A stretch of 64,000 nucleotides of DNA from Promethearchaeota archaeon. GTDB lineage: Archaea > Asgardarchaeota > Lokiarchaeia > Sigynarchaeales > SOKP01. Location of the stretch: assembly GCA_019894875.1 (NCBI GenBank), contig JAGXNR010000001.1, forward strand, positions 1-64,000, written 5' to 3'. The position numbers were made by a program, and so were the translations under genes. Below the pieces are notes generated by a model. The model did no database searches and was not told where the DNA came from. It saw only the letters and a list, made by a program, of their open reading frames with translations. Every line of letters begins with the position of its first letter. Positions within the stretch are counted from its first letter, which is position 1. Below, piece by piece: positions 1 to 8,748 of the stretch.

Positions 1-452
1 GTATAGTCATATATTAAACTGTGCAAACTCAAATAGAAATATTGGGGAAACTCATAAAGACTAAAAATCATCCCTGCTATTGAAAAAACAATAATCAATA
101 AAAATAAGGTCTTCGTGCCTAAAAATTGAGTTTGCTTTGTATACAGTTTTTGATTATTCTCAAATGTTTTCAATGTTTTTTTTCGTTCTCGATCCTGTCT
201 TTTTAAATATTTCTTTAATGCCTTTGGACCTTGATCTAAATATTCTTGAGAAGCAGGTTTTTTTCTATCTACATCTTGATAACGTTTCTTTGAGCTTTTT
301 GGGGTGCTCGATACAACTGATACATGCTTCAATTCAAAAGTACATTCATGGTTTTCAGGTAATCTATGTTTCTTACAAAATGTTCCACCACAATATTTAC
401 ATGTAAAAGGCAGGTAACCAATTTGTTCACCACAGAACTCGCAAAATGTCAA
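1..452 (-). CDS. AN1 zinc-finger membrane protein, partial at window edge (possibly rhomboid-like)
   Basis: The reverse strand is open from a TTG at 452 to the window edge (about 150 codons, C-terminus missing). The first 36 residues hold a full AN1 zinc-finger spacing: C4, C7, C17, C20, C25, H28, H34, C36. A lysine-rich linker follows, then a hydrophobic stretch ([15 protein letters not shown]) that looks like a first membrane segment. An in-frame stop lies just upstream and no ATG is available, so TTG is the only standard start. AN1 fingers fused to multi-pass membrane proteases, including rhomboids, are known in archaea; the rhomboid guess is inference because the catalytic part is outside the window. 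It lies directly downstream of another AN1 membrane protease on the same strand. Confidence 0.65.
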   Translation of the reverse strand, partial: MTFCEFCGEQIGYLPFTCKYCGGTFCKKHRLPENHECTFELKHVSVVSSTPKSSKKRYQDVDRKKPASQEYLDQGPKALKKYLKRQDRERKKTLKTFENNQKLYTKQTQFLGTKTLFLLIIVFSIAGMIFSLYEFPQYFYLSLHSLIYDY

Positions 453-631
453 TATGAATCACAGATGAATTTTTTAATCGCTTCTCTTTATGCAAAAATA
501 ATTAGTACAAATAGTATACTTTTTACAAATTATTATCCTTGATAATTTTTTAGGTTTTTTCTACTATTCTATTTTTTTTTTGATTTCCCAGTTATTATAA
601 AAAGAAGTTTAGATTGAAATTCTACTAAAGA

Positions 632-1597
632 TTAAAGAGTAACACCACCTTGGGTTAGGATCAAAGATACAATCAACATCCCACCAAGAGAAGTTACTAA
701 GAATATGTAAACTTTTTTATTCCATTTCCAAATATTTTGACCATCTAAAATCCCTATAGGGATCATATTAAAGGCACCTAACATAAAATTCAAGTAAGCA
801 GAAATTACAAATAGATAACCTAATGGGCTAAGACTTGAAGGTATTAAAAAGGAAATGATAAATAAAATTAAACCATAAAGGAGATTTACAGATGGTCCAG
901 CTGCTTTACATAAACCTGTTTTTTTACTCACTTTTTCTAACCCTAAAACTACAACTGCACCTGGTAAAGCTAAAGATGGCACAGGAATATTCAATATTCC
1001 TGCAACAAGTGAAAAAACAGTTAAAACCATTCCAAATGTAAGAAGTCTAAACTTCGTTTGTAATTTAAAGTGTTTAGCTACCTGTCGATGCCCAAATTCA
1101 TGAAAAAGAAAGGCAGTCAAGTAGATTCCCGCTAACATAAATGTTGTCCAACCATAACCTATAGCAAATAGAGTAGCATCATAAAAGATCATAACTCCTA
1201 TAATATAAATCAAAACTGAAGCTATTAGAAAATGAATCAGCTCTGATAAATGTGGAAAAAGGATTCCCTTAAACTTTATCCCCGAATCAGGGTCAAAAGC
1301 ATTGACAGGAACTTGAGATTCTTGACGAAACCAAGTATAAGTCCCATCTGTTGTTCCACGAGCTATACCCGGAGATGATAGTTGATAATCCTGTTCTTGA
1401 TGAGTTGGTGAAACTTGAGAATATTCGGTATAGGAAGTAGTAGAAGGTTGCATCTGTTGCATATTAATATTTTCCCTAATTATATTACATTCATGATCTA
1501 TTGGATCTTTATGCAATGAACAATAATTTTGGCCACAGTCACTACAAAAAAAAGGTTCTCCCATAATATCATTCCCACAATGAGCACAGCCTGCCAT
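632..1597 (-). CDS. AN1 zinc finger fused to site-2-protease-like (M50) membrane metallopeptidase
   Basis: 321 residues. An N-terminal AN1 zinc finger (C4, C7, C18, C21, C26, H29, H35, C37) is followed by a Gln/Ser/Thr-rich linker (about 45-110) and then a multi-pass membrane domain. The M50 zinc-binding motif HEFGH lies at about 166-170 inside a hydrophobic segment, and a second conserved element with ILDGQ occurs near residue 285, matching the Asp ligand region of site-2 proteases. M50 peptidases cut substrates within the membrane; here the finger would sit at the cytosolic N-terminus and might recruit substrates, which is inference. ATG start. The partial AN1 membrane protein lies 180 bp downstream on the same strand. 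Confidence 0.85.
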   Translation of the reverse strand: MAGCAHCGNDIMGEPFFCSDCGQNYCSLHKDPIDHECNIIRENINMQQMQPSTTSYTEYSQVSPTHQEQDYQLSSPGIARGTTDGTYTWFRQESQVPVNAFDPDSGIKFKGILFPHLSELIHFLIASVLIYIIGVMIFYDATLFAIGYGWTTFMLAGIYLTAFLFHEFGHRQVAKHFKLQTKFRLLTFGMVLTVFSLVAGILNIPVPSLALPGAVVVLGLEKVSKKTGLCKAAGPSVNLLYGLILFIISFLIPSSLSPLGYLFVISAYLNFMLGAFNMIPIGILDGQNIWKWNKKVYIFLVTSLGGMLIVSLILTQGGVTL

Positions 1598-1785
1598 TCT
1601 TTTAACCTAATCCTAATAAATTATTTTTGTATTTTTTTTAATTAAATATTAAATTCCAAATTTAAAACTTTATTTAGATAATTAAAGAAACTTTTCTCCC
1701 ATACTTATTTACCATTTATTTACTAAATTTTATTAATGTAAAGTCTACTATTTAAGTAGAGTTAAAGGATTTATAAGTGAGCGTA

Positions 1786-1941
1786 ATGAGTGAGGAAGAA
1801 AAAAAAGAAGATGAAGAATCTATAGAAGAGGAACGACAAAAACTAGCTGATCTAGGGGTAGAAAGCACTTGGGATTTATTGTCATCTGGTGAAAAAAAGA
1901 AAGAAGAGCAAGAAAAGAAACCGTTTAGAGGTTTTAAGTAA
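1786..1941 (+). CDS. Small acidic hypothetical protein (51 aa)
   Basis: ATG at 1786 opens a 51-residue frame ending in TAA at 1941. The N-terminus is a Glu/Lys-rich run; the middle reads LADLGVESTWDLLSSGEKKK and the end KPFRGFK. The charged, low-complexity composition suggests a disordered or helical peptide. A TATA-like stretch (tttataagtga) lies about 15 bp upstream and there is no other gene between 1598 and 2281, so expression from its own promoter is plausible. No family recognised. It could be a chance frame, but codon use matches its neighbours. Confidence 0.5.
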   Translation: MSEEEKKEDEESIEEERQKLADLGVESTWDLLSSGEKKKEEQEKKPFRGFK

Positions 1942-2281
1942 CAACTTAAATCTTTCTATAAACTACATCTTTTTTCAATGCATATTTTATTTAATTTACC
2001 TACTTCAATTAAACCCAGTTCCAAAAAGTGAATTCTTACTGAATATATTAGTTTTATAATTTTATATTAAATTCAGTTGGATTAAATATTATTCACACAT
2101 GTATCAATTCACGATGGTATTGATGGGTTTTTTTATTATTAATACATTAGTTTCATAAAAAATTGATACCTTGAAAAAAGTGCTATAAATGGTAGAAGAC
2201 TAACATATTTATCACAATGTAATTATATTTCTAAACACTTAATATAATTATTAGAACTTGTATAGAAAACGGTTGATATAT
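1942..2281. other. Intergenic region without recognised gene
   Basis: This 340-bp AT-rich stretch lies between the small acidic ORF and the zinc-ribbon membrane protein. I see no convincing reading frame, tRNA or array. It presumably contains the promoter of the gene starting at 2282. Confidence 0.4.
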
Positions 2282-2527
2282 ATGAGAAAGGTAAGAAGAA
2301 CAGTGTTTTGCCCTACATGTGAGCGTGAAGTTGTTTTACGCCGAAAGAATTTTGAACATCAATATCATGAGCTACTATGCTTCCTTGTAATCCTAACATT
2401 AGGAGTGGGATTTTTCATATATTACCTTTTAAAATTTAGTAAAAAGCCTAATACTTGTCCCAATTGTGAAACCGAATTTGACTTAGAGGCTCTTCAAGAG
2501 GTTCTAACTAAAAGTAGAGATATTTAA
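2282..2527 (+). CDS. Small zinc-ribbon membrane protein
   Basis: About 81 residues with two CxxC knuckles (CPTC near the N-terminus, CPNC near the C-terminus) separated by a single strongly hydrophobic segment (LLCFLVILTLGVGFFIYYLL) that is probably membrane-spanning. I use the ATG at 2282; a TTG at 2258 would add eight residues. Having half a zinc ribbon on each side of a membrane segment is odd: either the segment is a hairpin returning to the same side or the fold is not a single ribbon. No specific function can be assigned. Confidence 0.6.
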   Translation: MRKVRRTVFCPTCEREVVLRRKNFEHQYHELLCFLVILTLGVGFFIYYLLKFSKKPNTCPNCETEFDLEALQEVLTKSRDI

Positions 2528-2569
2528 TTTCCCAATTTAATAAATTTGGTAAAGAATAGAAAAAGAATT

Positions 2570-2830
2570 CTATTTAATCTTCATTTCCTTTTTGCATCTT
2601 GGGCAAATTTTATCGACTTCAGATAACTGCTTTTTCATAATTATCTTTTGATATTTACATTTCGAATTAGGACATGTAAGAGTATATTTTGTTAACTTAA
2701 TTTTTGGTTTTTCAGGAGTTTTAGCTGTTGTATTTTTACTCTCAATCTTTTTAACTTTACTAGGAGCTGGTTTTTTGCTTTTTGGCTTCTTGTCTGCTTC
2801 CTCTGATTTAAGCCACTTATCTAATCCCAC
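2570..2830 (-). CDS. Lysine-rich protein with C-terminal zinc ribbon
   Basis: 86 residues from a GTG start. The N-terminus (MGLDKWL) is followed by a Lys/Pro/Ser-rich low-complexity linker and then a C-terminal zinc ribbon with CPNSKC and CPRC knuckles. The basic tail-plus-ribbon design suggests nucleic-acid or ribosome association, but no family function is recognised. It lies upstream of the AdoMet synthetase gene's 3' end on the same strand, transcribed away from it. Confidence 0.6.
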   Translation of the reverse strand: MGLDKWLKSEEADKKPKSKKPAPSKVKKIESKNTTAKTPEKPKIKLTKYTLTCPNSKCKYQKIIMKKQLSEVDKICPRCKKEMKIK

Positions 2831-2921
2831 TTAATACTCACTTCAAAAATATCTTATTTTAGTAATAAGGAAAAATCAAGCTTAATATATTGTATAAATA
2901 AAGAGAAAAAAATAAAAATGT

Positions 2922-4166
2922 TTAGAAAACCTGTACTTCTCCTGCGATTAAACGACGGCGTAAATCAAGAAAGCTCTCCTTACTTAGTTTTTCTTCAAAA
3001 ACTTCATTGGCAATCTTTCTTACCGACTCAAAATTAACGTTCTCTGCTTCAATCAATTCTATGGAAGAGATCCAAGGGTCTGTTATAGGTCTACCTATTT
3101 GGGAGAGTAATTTAACATGCGCTTCTAGGATGTCACCTTGACCTCGTTGAAAAATCTCTCTCGCAATTTCTGTACTCAATATATTATACAATTTTCCTAC
3201 ATGATTAACCGGATTTTTTCCACAAACCGCCTCTAAACTCATTGTTCTACAAGGAGTTATGAGGCCATTTGACCTGTTGCCACGTCCTACTTCTCCATCA
3301 TCTCCCGCTTCTGCTGAAGTACCTGTAATAGTAAGATACATCATTCCTTTCTCAATGTTATCTGCGACATTTACTTGACAAGTTACATCTCGTTCTGGAA
3401 TGATATCCGAAGCTAAGTCTAACACAGCGTCTCTAATTTGATTGGTATAACTAACATATTCGCTTGCGTCTTCTATATATTTACTTACCATTGCTGCCGC
3501 TACTGTTATCCCAACTTCATTTCCAATTCTCTGTACCATCACTTTTATATCCTCACCAGAGCCTTTGCATTTCTTCTTGAATTTGTTTGAATTAATCATA
3601 TATTCCGCTTCCAAAGCAATCTTTTCAACATCAGAAAACGGAGCATAACCTACTCCGAAACTGGTATCATTAGAAAGTGGAACCTCTTCACTGTGATGTG
3701 ATTCATCAAAAACTCCGGTTAAATCTATCGATCCTGGTCTAACGGCATAATCAAACTGAATATCTCTGTTTAAATCGAGGTTCCTGAAAATTTCAGATAA
3801 CACTTTACGTTGTGTCTCAATACAGATGGTTGCGACTGGAATATAATCAAGTTTATTAGATCCATCACTACATTCTGTAAGAATTTGATGAATAGCTCGC
3901 CCTACAATAAGAAAATATTGTGGTTGGATGATTAGACCTCCTCCAAATTCAGGTTTTGCAGTTCCTCCAACAAGAGCAGCTTTATCAACATTATGGTGGT
4001 ACACTCTATCGTAATTTTCGAGATAATACACACACAAAGCTCTCGAGCAGGCATCAGCAACAGCATCGCACACTGTGTCAGGATGTCCAACACCTTTCCT
4101 TTCAACAAGCTCCGGAAATTCACTTTTTTCTATTGGTAAAAAACCGGCTTTCGTTACCTTTAACAC
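2922..4166 (-). CDS. mat: S-adenosylmethionine synthetase, archaeal type
   Basis: 414 residues, close to the usual length of about 400 for the archaeal family, which is distinct from bacterial MetK. It makes AdoMet from methionine and ATP in the cytosol. Family signatures are visible: [18 protein letters not shown] near the N-terminus, KAALVGG, a central RIGNEVG, and the glycine/acid-rich [17 protein letters not shown], followed by [12 protein letters not shown]. Start is GTG at 4166; an in-frame TGA two codons upstream excludes a longer form. It is transcribed divergently from the XRE-CBS regulator at 4380. Confidence 0.95.
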   Translation of the reverse strand: MLKVTKAGFLPIEKSEFPELVERKGVGHPDTVCDAVADACSRALCVYYLENYDRVYHHNVDKAALVGGTAKPEFGGGLIIQPQYFLIVGRAIHQILTECSDGSNKLDYIPVATICIETQRKVLSEIFRNLDLNRDIQFDYAVRPGSIDLTGVFDESHHSEEVPLSNDTSFGVGYAPFSDVEKIALEAEYMINSNKFKKKCKGSGEDIKVMVQRIGNEVGITVAAAMVSKYIEDASEYVSYTNQIRDAVLDLASDIIPERDVTCQVNVADNIEKGMMYLTITGTSAEAGDDGEVGRGNRSNGLITPCRTMSLEAVCGKNPVNHVGKLYNILSTEIAREIFQRGQGDILEAHVKLLSQIGRPITDPWISSIELIEAENVNFESVRKIANEVFEEKLSKESFLDLRRRLIAGEVQVF

Positions 4167-4379
4167 AAAACATCAACTTCTCTATAGTTCGTTTTTTAAA
4201 TTATTTATTAAAAAGGTCCTTATAGTAAATATTTTTTCCTTCTTAAATGAAAAATGCTATTTTAGCATTTTATTGATCTCCCAAATATTGCATGGTTTAT
4301 ATATTTTGTAATTATAATATGCATAACTGATATATTTTTTATTATAGTTAAAATAAGAAAGATTATTGAGTCAAATAGA

Positions 4380-4952
4380 ATGCAGAAATTGCCAACATTA
4401 AGCGAAATTAAACCCTTAAGAAAGAAATTGGATATAAGCCAAAAAGAGCTTGCTGATGAAATGAAATTAACTCAGTCTACGATCTCAAGAATTGAAAGCG
4501 GTACAGTGGATCCTCCATATTCTAAAGTCAAAAATATATTTGAATATTTAGAGGGTGAACGGATAGCACGAAAGAAATCAAAAAAACACGCTAAAGATAT
4601 AATGACTCGTAAAATTATTTCTATAAAGCCCACTTCATCAATAAGGGATGCTGTAGAATTAATGAATGAACATGGATATTCTCAACTCCCCTTATTAGAG
4701 AAAAATGATAATTTTGGAAGCATTACATCGAAAAAAATTCAGAAAATCATAACCGACAATCCTACGATGCTAGGTGTTGAAGTGTCCCTTATAAAAGAAT
4801 TACCCTTTCCTGAAGTTGATGAGAATTGGAATGTAAAAGACATTTCAGATTTACTTGTAAAATATTCTGCAGTATTGGTAAAAGATGAAACACATAATAT
4901 TGTTGGAATCATTACAGACGCTGATTTTCTCAAGCTCTCTAAAAGTTTTTAA
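4380..4952 (+). CDS. XRE-family HTH regulator with CBS domain pair
   Basis: 190 residues. An N-terminal helix-turn-helix of the Xre/Cro type (KLDISQKELADEMKLTQSTI, residues 16-35, with SRIESG after it) is followed by two CBS repeats (about 73-190; DIMTRKIISIKPTSSIRDAV and GIITDADFLKL are typical edges). CBS pairs usually bind adenosyl ligands such as AMP, ATP or AdoMet, so this is probably a ligand-responsive transcription regulator conserved in archaea. Its promoter region is shared with the divergent AdoMet synthetase gene, so regulation of that gene by an AdoMet-related signal is a testable inference. Confidence 0.85.
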   Translation: MQKLPTLSEIKPLRKKLDISQKELADEMKLTQSTISRIESGTVDPPYSKVKNIFEYLEGERIARKKSKKHAKDIMTRKIISIKPTSSIRDAVELMNEHGYSQLPLLEKNDNFGSITSKKIQKIITDNPTMLGVEVSLIKELPFPEVDENWNVKDISDLLVKYSAVLVKDETHNIVGIITDADFLKLSKSF

Positions 4953-5068
4953 AATATTAAATAAAATCTATGAAAATCGGTAAAACAGAATTGATTTAAA
5001 AAGGAAATAAAACATTAACATCATAAAAAAAATTTATTTATAACTTAACATTTAAGTAATGGGAAACG

Positions 5069-6070
5069 ATGATTAACGCTGTAATTGAAAAAATTAACAA
5101 TTTGTTAAAAAAGGCTAATTTTGAAACCTTTGTTTTGAGTAATTTTGCTACTAAGAAGAGTAAATTTTGTTTTGATTTACTTGTTAAAAAGGATGATGCC
5201 GTGTTTAGTGTTAAGGTTTTTCCTAACATCGATAATTTAAATCCCGCGCTAATTCAAGACATAAAATCATTTTCTCTGATGTTGAAGTCTAAACCTTTAT
5301 TGATAGGAATAAAAAACAGGTATCAAAAATTAGAAGATAATACAATATATGTAAGGGATGGTTTACCATTCATAACATTTAATACGTTTGAGAAGATTCT
5401 GACTAATAACGTTTTCCCCCATATTTTAGCTCGGAGGGGTGGCGGTGTTATATTTATGAATGGGAACTTAATGAAAAAAATAAGAGAAGAACATTCAATA
5501 ACGAGAAAAGAGTTATCTGAGCAGTTGGGAGTAGCCAAGAGGACTGTGAGCGCCTATGAAAATGAAAGTATGCGCCCATCAGAAGAAATGGCTGAAAAGA
5601 TTTTAAGTATCTTGGAGAATAACGCTATATTCAAAAATATCAATATTTTCAAATGGAATATTAAATACGATATGGATGACAGTGAGATTTATGAAGAAAA
5701 AGAGTTAAGTGATTTCGAGGCTCATGTTCAAGATATAATAGAAAATATAGGAATTTCTTCTTATTATTTTTATAAAAAAGGGGCCATACCATTTAAATTG
5801 TCATTATATTCAAATATTAATAATTTCAAGCCAGATGGATTTTATCCTCTCTTCTCTGGTATTTCCGAGGATAAAAATAGATTTGATGAATCAAGTTTTA
5901 AATGCTTAAAAATGTTTACTGATTTTTTTCAGAAAACATCACTGTATATAGTTAATAATAATATTCACATCCCTGATATCTTAAAAACTGATACAATCCC
6001 TATTCTAAAAATCAAAAATTTAGAAGAAGTTGAGGATGAGGGGGAATTTATTGAACTTATTCAAAAATGA
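5069..6070 (+). CDS. Archaeal XRE-type transcriptional regulator (COG1395-like)
   Basis: 333 residues. An N-terminal alpha/beta region (1-125) resembling a restriction-nuclease-like or sensor fold is followed by an HTH (MKKIREEHSITRKELSEQLG, then VAKRTVSAYENE, about 133-165) and a C-terminal domain of similar length. This is the layout of the archaeal putative regulators grouped as COG1395. The stop codon (6068-6070) lies one base before the proposed TTG start of rnhB, so the two are probably co-transcribed. Targets are unknown. Confidence 0.75.
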   Translation: MINAVIEKINNLLKKANFETFVLSNFATKKSKFCFDLLVKKDDAVFSVKVFPNIDNLNPALIQDIKSFSLMLKSKPLLIGIKNRYQKLEDNTIYVRDGLPFITFNTFEKILTNNVFPHILARRGGGVIFMNGNLMKKIREEHSITRKELSEQLGVAKRTVSAYENESMRPSEEMAEKILSILENNAIFKNINIFKWNIKYDMDDSEIYEEKELSDFEAHVQDIIENIGISSYYFYKKGAIPFKLSLYSNINNFKPDGFYPLFSGISEDKNRFDESSFKCLKMFTDFFQKTSLYIVNNNIHIPDILKTDTIPILKIKNLEEVEDEGEFIELIQK

Positions 6071-6071
6071 A

Positions 6072-6761
6072 TTGATTTGTGGTATTGACGAGGCTGGTAG
6101 AATATAATCCGTATCGGATTATATGCCCAAAGGCCCCGTAATTGGCCCTCTTGTCTTATGTGGTGTATGTTTTAAAGAATCCCGTTTATCTTATTTAACA
6201 GAGATTGGCGTCAAAGACTCTAAAAAATTAACTGCTAAAAGGAGGAGAATTTTAGCCAAATTAATAAAGGAATCATGCAGCTCATTCAAAATAATTATCG
6301 TTCCTCCCAATGAAATTGATCAAAGGGAAGAAAAAAGAATTACTCTGAATAGACTAGAAGAACTTAAAATGGCTGAAATTGTTAGAGAATTAAAACCTGA
6401 TTCTATCTATATTGACGCTGTTGATGTAAATGAAACAAGATTCACACAATCAATCCTAAACCTCTTAAATTATCACCCAAAAGAAATCATTTCAAAACAT
6501 AAAGCTGATGACCTTTTTCCCATAGTATCTGCAGCTTCAATTATTGCCAAAGATAAAAGAGACACGTTGATTGAGGAATTAAAGGAAAAATACGGAGATC
6601 TAGGATCTGGATATCCCTCAGATTTAAAAACTATAAATTTTCTTCGGAATTGGATAAAAGAAAAGCAAAACATACCCCCTTTCGCAAGGAAAACCTGGGA
6701 AACAATAAGGAAAATAGTAGATGAAGAATTAGGAAACAGGAAAATAACCGATTTTTTTTAA
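6072..6761 (+). CDS. rnhB: Ribonuclease HII, interrupted by a 30-nt BHB mini-intron
   Basis: RNase HII cleaves RNA in RNA-DNA hybrids and removes misincorporated ribonucleotides. Read straight, the frame begins at TTG 6072 as ICGIDEAGR and then hits TAA after two more bases; a downstream frame starting at 6123 has the rest (GPVIGPLVLCG...). Removing 6101-6130 joins 29 + 631 nt into one 219-residue frame with an intact N-terminus LICGIDEAGRGPVIGPLV, the hallmark catalytic start (Asp6, Glu7). Later catalytic aspartates are present in YIDAVD and HKADDLFP. Length is normal for archaeal RNase HII. It follows the XRE regulator by one base and meets flpA tail to tail with a 4-bp overlap. If the insert were not spliced the protein would lose its active-site Asp-Glu pair. 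Confidence 0.88.
6101..6130 (+). other. Putative BHB mini-intron in rnhB mRNA (30 nt)
   Basis: The 30-nt insert interrupts the Arg codon of DEAGRG (AG|A). It contains a perfect 10-bp inverted repeat, ATATAATCCG and its complement (6102-6111 and 6115-6124) with loop TAT, then GCCC (6125-6128). Predicted layout: helix TGGT/GCCC (three of four pairs, one of them a wobble), bulge AG^A at 6099-6101, hairpin, bulge AA^A at 6129-6131. Cleavage between the second and third bulge bases at both sites gives exactly the exon join that restores the motif. The insert contains an in-frame TAA. Confidence 0.8.
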
Positions 6762-7456
6762 CTTTTCCCATTTTTAACTAATAACACAATATGATTTGCT
6801 GCATATTTGTGTATGTTAATGCTTTCAATAATTTCATATCCTCCCTCTTCAAGAATTTTCTTTTCTTGGGCATATACATATTCGGATTTTTGGATGCTAT
6901 CAATAGATTGAGACTTAACTGCCAGAATTAGTAAACCATTATCTTTTAGATAATAATTGCAATTATTTAAAGCAATTTCAGCTTGGTTTGGTTGAGAAAC
7001 ATCTTGGTAAATTAAATCTATTTTCGAAAATATTGATTTTGCATATTTATCTGGAAATCGAGCATCAGCAAAAATGGGAATAATATTTCTTCTTCGAGTC
7101 GTATTTTGTATCAACTGCCGAATACTTCTTTCAGCAAATTCAACACCGTATATAATACCATTTTTAACGATATCGGAAAGGTGAGAAATAGTAGTTCCAG
7201 AAGAAGCTCCCAAATATAAACAGTTTAAATCATCTTTTAAGAAATTATTGATAGGGTTTTCTAATATTAGAGCTGCTAGTTTACTCCGAAATGGATCCCA
7301 TTCTCTATATTCATTTTCTTTATATTGAGTTATTCGTTCCCCATAAACTCTATTACCTTTGTCTCTATTTCGTGTATAAAGTCTCAATTTTTCTTTAGTT
7401 CCTGAAGTGAAAACATTATAAAATTTGGGGTGATTTTTTATTTCAACTTGCGACAT
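6758..7456 (-). CDS. flpA: Fibrillarin-like rRNA/tRNA 2'-O-methyltransferase
   Basis: 232 residues, the usual length for archaeal fibrillarin. It is the catalytic AdoMet-dependent subunit of C/D-box sRNPs. Fibrillarin signatures include YRTRN-like LRLYTRNRDKGNRVYGE, EYREWDPFRSKLAA, the AdoMet loop LYLGASSGTTISHLSDIV, GVEFAERS and IYQDVSQPNQAEI. It starts 13 bp after nop5 on the same strand, so the pair forms the classic nop5-flpA operon. Its stop overlaps that of rnhB by 4 bp on the opposite strand. Confidence 0.95.
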   Translation of the reverse strand: MSQVEIKNHPKFYNVFTSGTKEKLRLYTRNRDKGNRVYGERITQYKENEYREWDPFRSKLAALILENPINNFLKDDLNCLYLGASSGTTISHLSDIVKNGIIYGVEFAERSIRQLIQNTTRRRNIIPIFADARFPDKYAKSIFSKIDLIYQDVSQPNQAEIALNNCNYYLKDNGLLILAVKSQSIDSIQKSEYVYAQEKKILEEGGYEIIESINIHKYAANHIVLLVKNGKS

Positions 7457-7469
7457 TTACTAAAGTACC

Positions 7470-8672
7470 TCATCTTCCCTTTTTTGGTTTCTTTTTGTTT
7501 CTTTTAATAGGTTCTGCTTTTTTAGGTGGATATGGATATTTAACTTCGATTTCTTTTATTTTTAATTCAATTTCGTTTGATAATCTATCTCCTAAGAATT
7601 CACCGTTAAAGAAATCGACTTTAGCAGCAATTCCAATTTTCCCTGCAACAACTCGAGCAATTTTTCCTCTGTGATGCGCTTTAGCTGACCTTATTTGATT
7701 CCATTGGAATATTAAGCCATGTTTAGGTCTCTTCTCTCCAGTTTTGAGAAAACGATAAAGCGCTTTTTCAGCTCCTAATAATTGTATTCTTGATGCTGGC
7801 ATATAAGCCAGTTTCTTCATACTCCCCGCTTTAGCAATAAGTTTAGCCCCTATTAATGATCCGATAATAGCATTTATGTTAGGAGCAAGCTTTTCCATAA
7901 GATCTTCTAAATTATTTTCTAAATCTTGCCTGTATGAATCTATAGAAATGATTTGATTCGCATAATCCTGAACCATTTTTAAATCAAATTTTGCTCCCAT
8001 AGAATCTGAAGCAAAATTCTGCAAGGCAGTGATTTTTTTCTCGTTTATATCAAAATTTTCTTTTAGATTTTCATAAGTAAATTTTTCCCTTGCTCCTAAT
8101 ATTGATACTAATTTTGCTACAAGAATGTTATCCTCGATAATTTTATCTGTTAATTCTGGAAAATGTAACCCATACCATTCTCTGAGTTGACTTGAAAATA
8201 AGCTTATAGATTTTTTGATTATATCTAGAGTACCGATGATCTGAATAACAATATTATCAGAGTGACCACTAACTTGACTTACCTTTTTCTTTGTCAATTC
8301 TTCGCTAATTTCTTTGTATTGTATGAGAATTTCATCTTTAGTTTTAATGATTCCTATATTTTTTAATTGAGCTTCTAGGTTTAAACGAAAATTCCTAAGT
8401 TCTATTGAGCCACTTTCTAACTGAGTATTATATCCTAATTGTTCTGTTAGTGTTTGTAATTCTTTGTTATCAAATACAAATATATCAAAACCAGAATTCT
8501 TCAATTCAGTTACAAACTCTTGATACTTACTCTGAACAATGCCACCATCAATATCAATATAAAACTGAATAATTTTCTGGTTATCATCTTCAAAATCAAT
8601 AAAATTCAAAATGTTTCCTGTTTCATCAAAAGAGAAAATCCCAACTAAAGTATCTGCTATATATGACTTCAT
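7470..8672 (-). CDS. nop5: Nop5 (Nop56/58-like) C/D-box sRNP protein
   Basis: 400 residues. Scaffold of archaeal C/D-box sRNPs that bridges L7Ae-bound guide RNA and fibrillarin. The N-terminal domain (1-120) is followed by a coiled-coil and the Nop domain with its signature LIGAKLIAKAGSMKKLAYMP (about 272-291) and the adjacent ASRIQLLGAEKALYRFLK and PKHGLIFQ. The C-terminus is a lysine-rich tail (KKAEPIKRNKKKPKKGR), typical of the family. It is immediately upstream of flpA. Confidence 0.95.
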   Translation of the reverse strand: MKSYIADTLVGIFSFDETGNILNFIDFEDDNQKIIQFYIDIDGGIVQSKYQEFVTELKNSGFDIFVFDNKELQTLTEQLGYNTQLESGSIELRNFRLNLEAQLKNIGIIKTKDEILIQYKEISEELTKKKVSQVSGHSDNIVIQIIGTLDIIKKSISLFSSQLREWYGLHFPELTDKIIEDNILVAKLVSILGAREKFTYENLKENFDINEKKITALQNFASDSMGAKFDLKMVQDYANQIISIDSYRQDLENNLEDLMEKLAPNINAIIGSLIGAKLIAKAGSMKKLAYMPASRIQLLGAEKALYRFLKTGEKRPKHGLIFQWNQIRSAKAHHRGKIARVVAGKIGIAAKVDFFNGEFLGDRLSNEIELKIKEIEVKYPYPPKKAEPIKRNKKKPKKGR

Positions 8673-8748
8673 TTTTACGAGAAAATCAGAGACATTTTTT
8701 CGTCATTAATAATTATTATAACATTATAATCATTATTTTCTTAAAAAA

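Noticed and set aside
170..190. Possible frameshift at an A-run in the AN1 membrane gene
   Set aside because: Recounting the run gave eight A residues, which keeps the frame open from the zinc finger into the hydrophobic segment.
137..406. Forward-strand 89-codon frame
   Set aside because: It is the shadow of the reverse-strand AN1 zinc-finger gene, which has a complete eight-ligand zinc motif.
6101..6130. Palindromic insert as a MITE or other transposon remnant
   Set aside because: No target-site duplication is visible, and the insert length and bulges match the tRNA intron in the same window.
6072..6761. rnhB as a decayed pseudogene
   Set aside because: All other motifs are intact, there is no other lesion, and a single structured 30-nt removal gives the exact catalytic motif.
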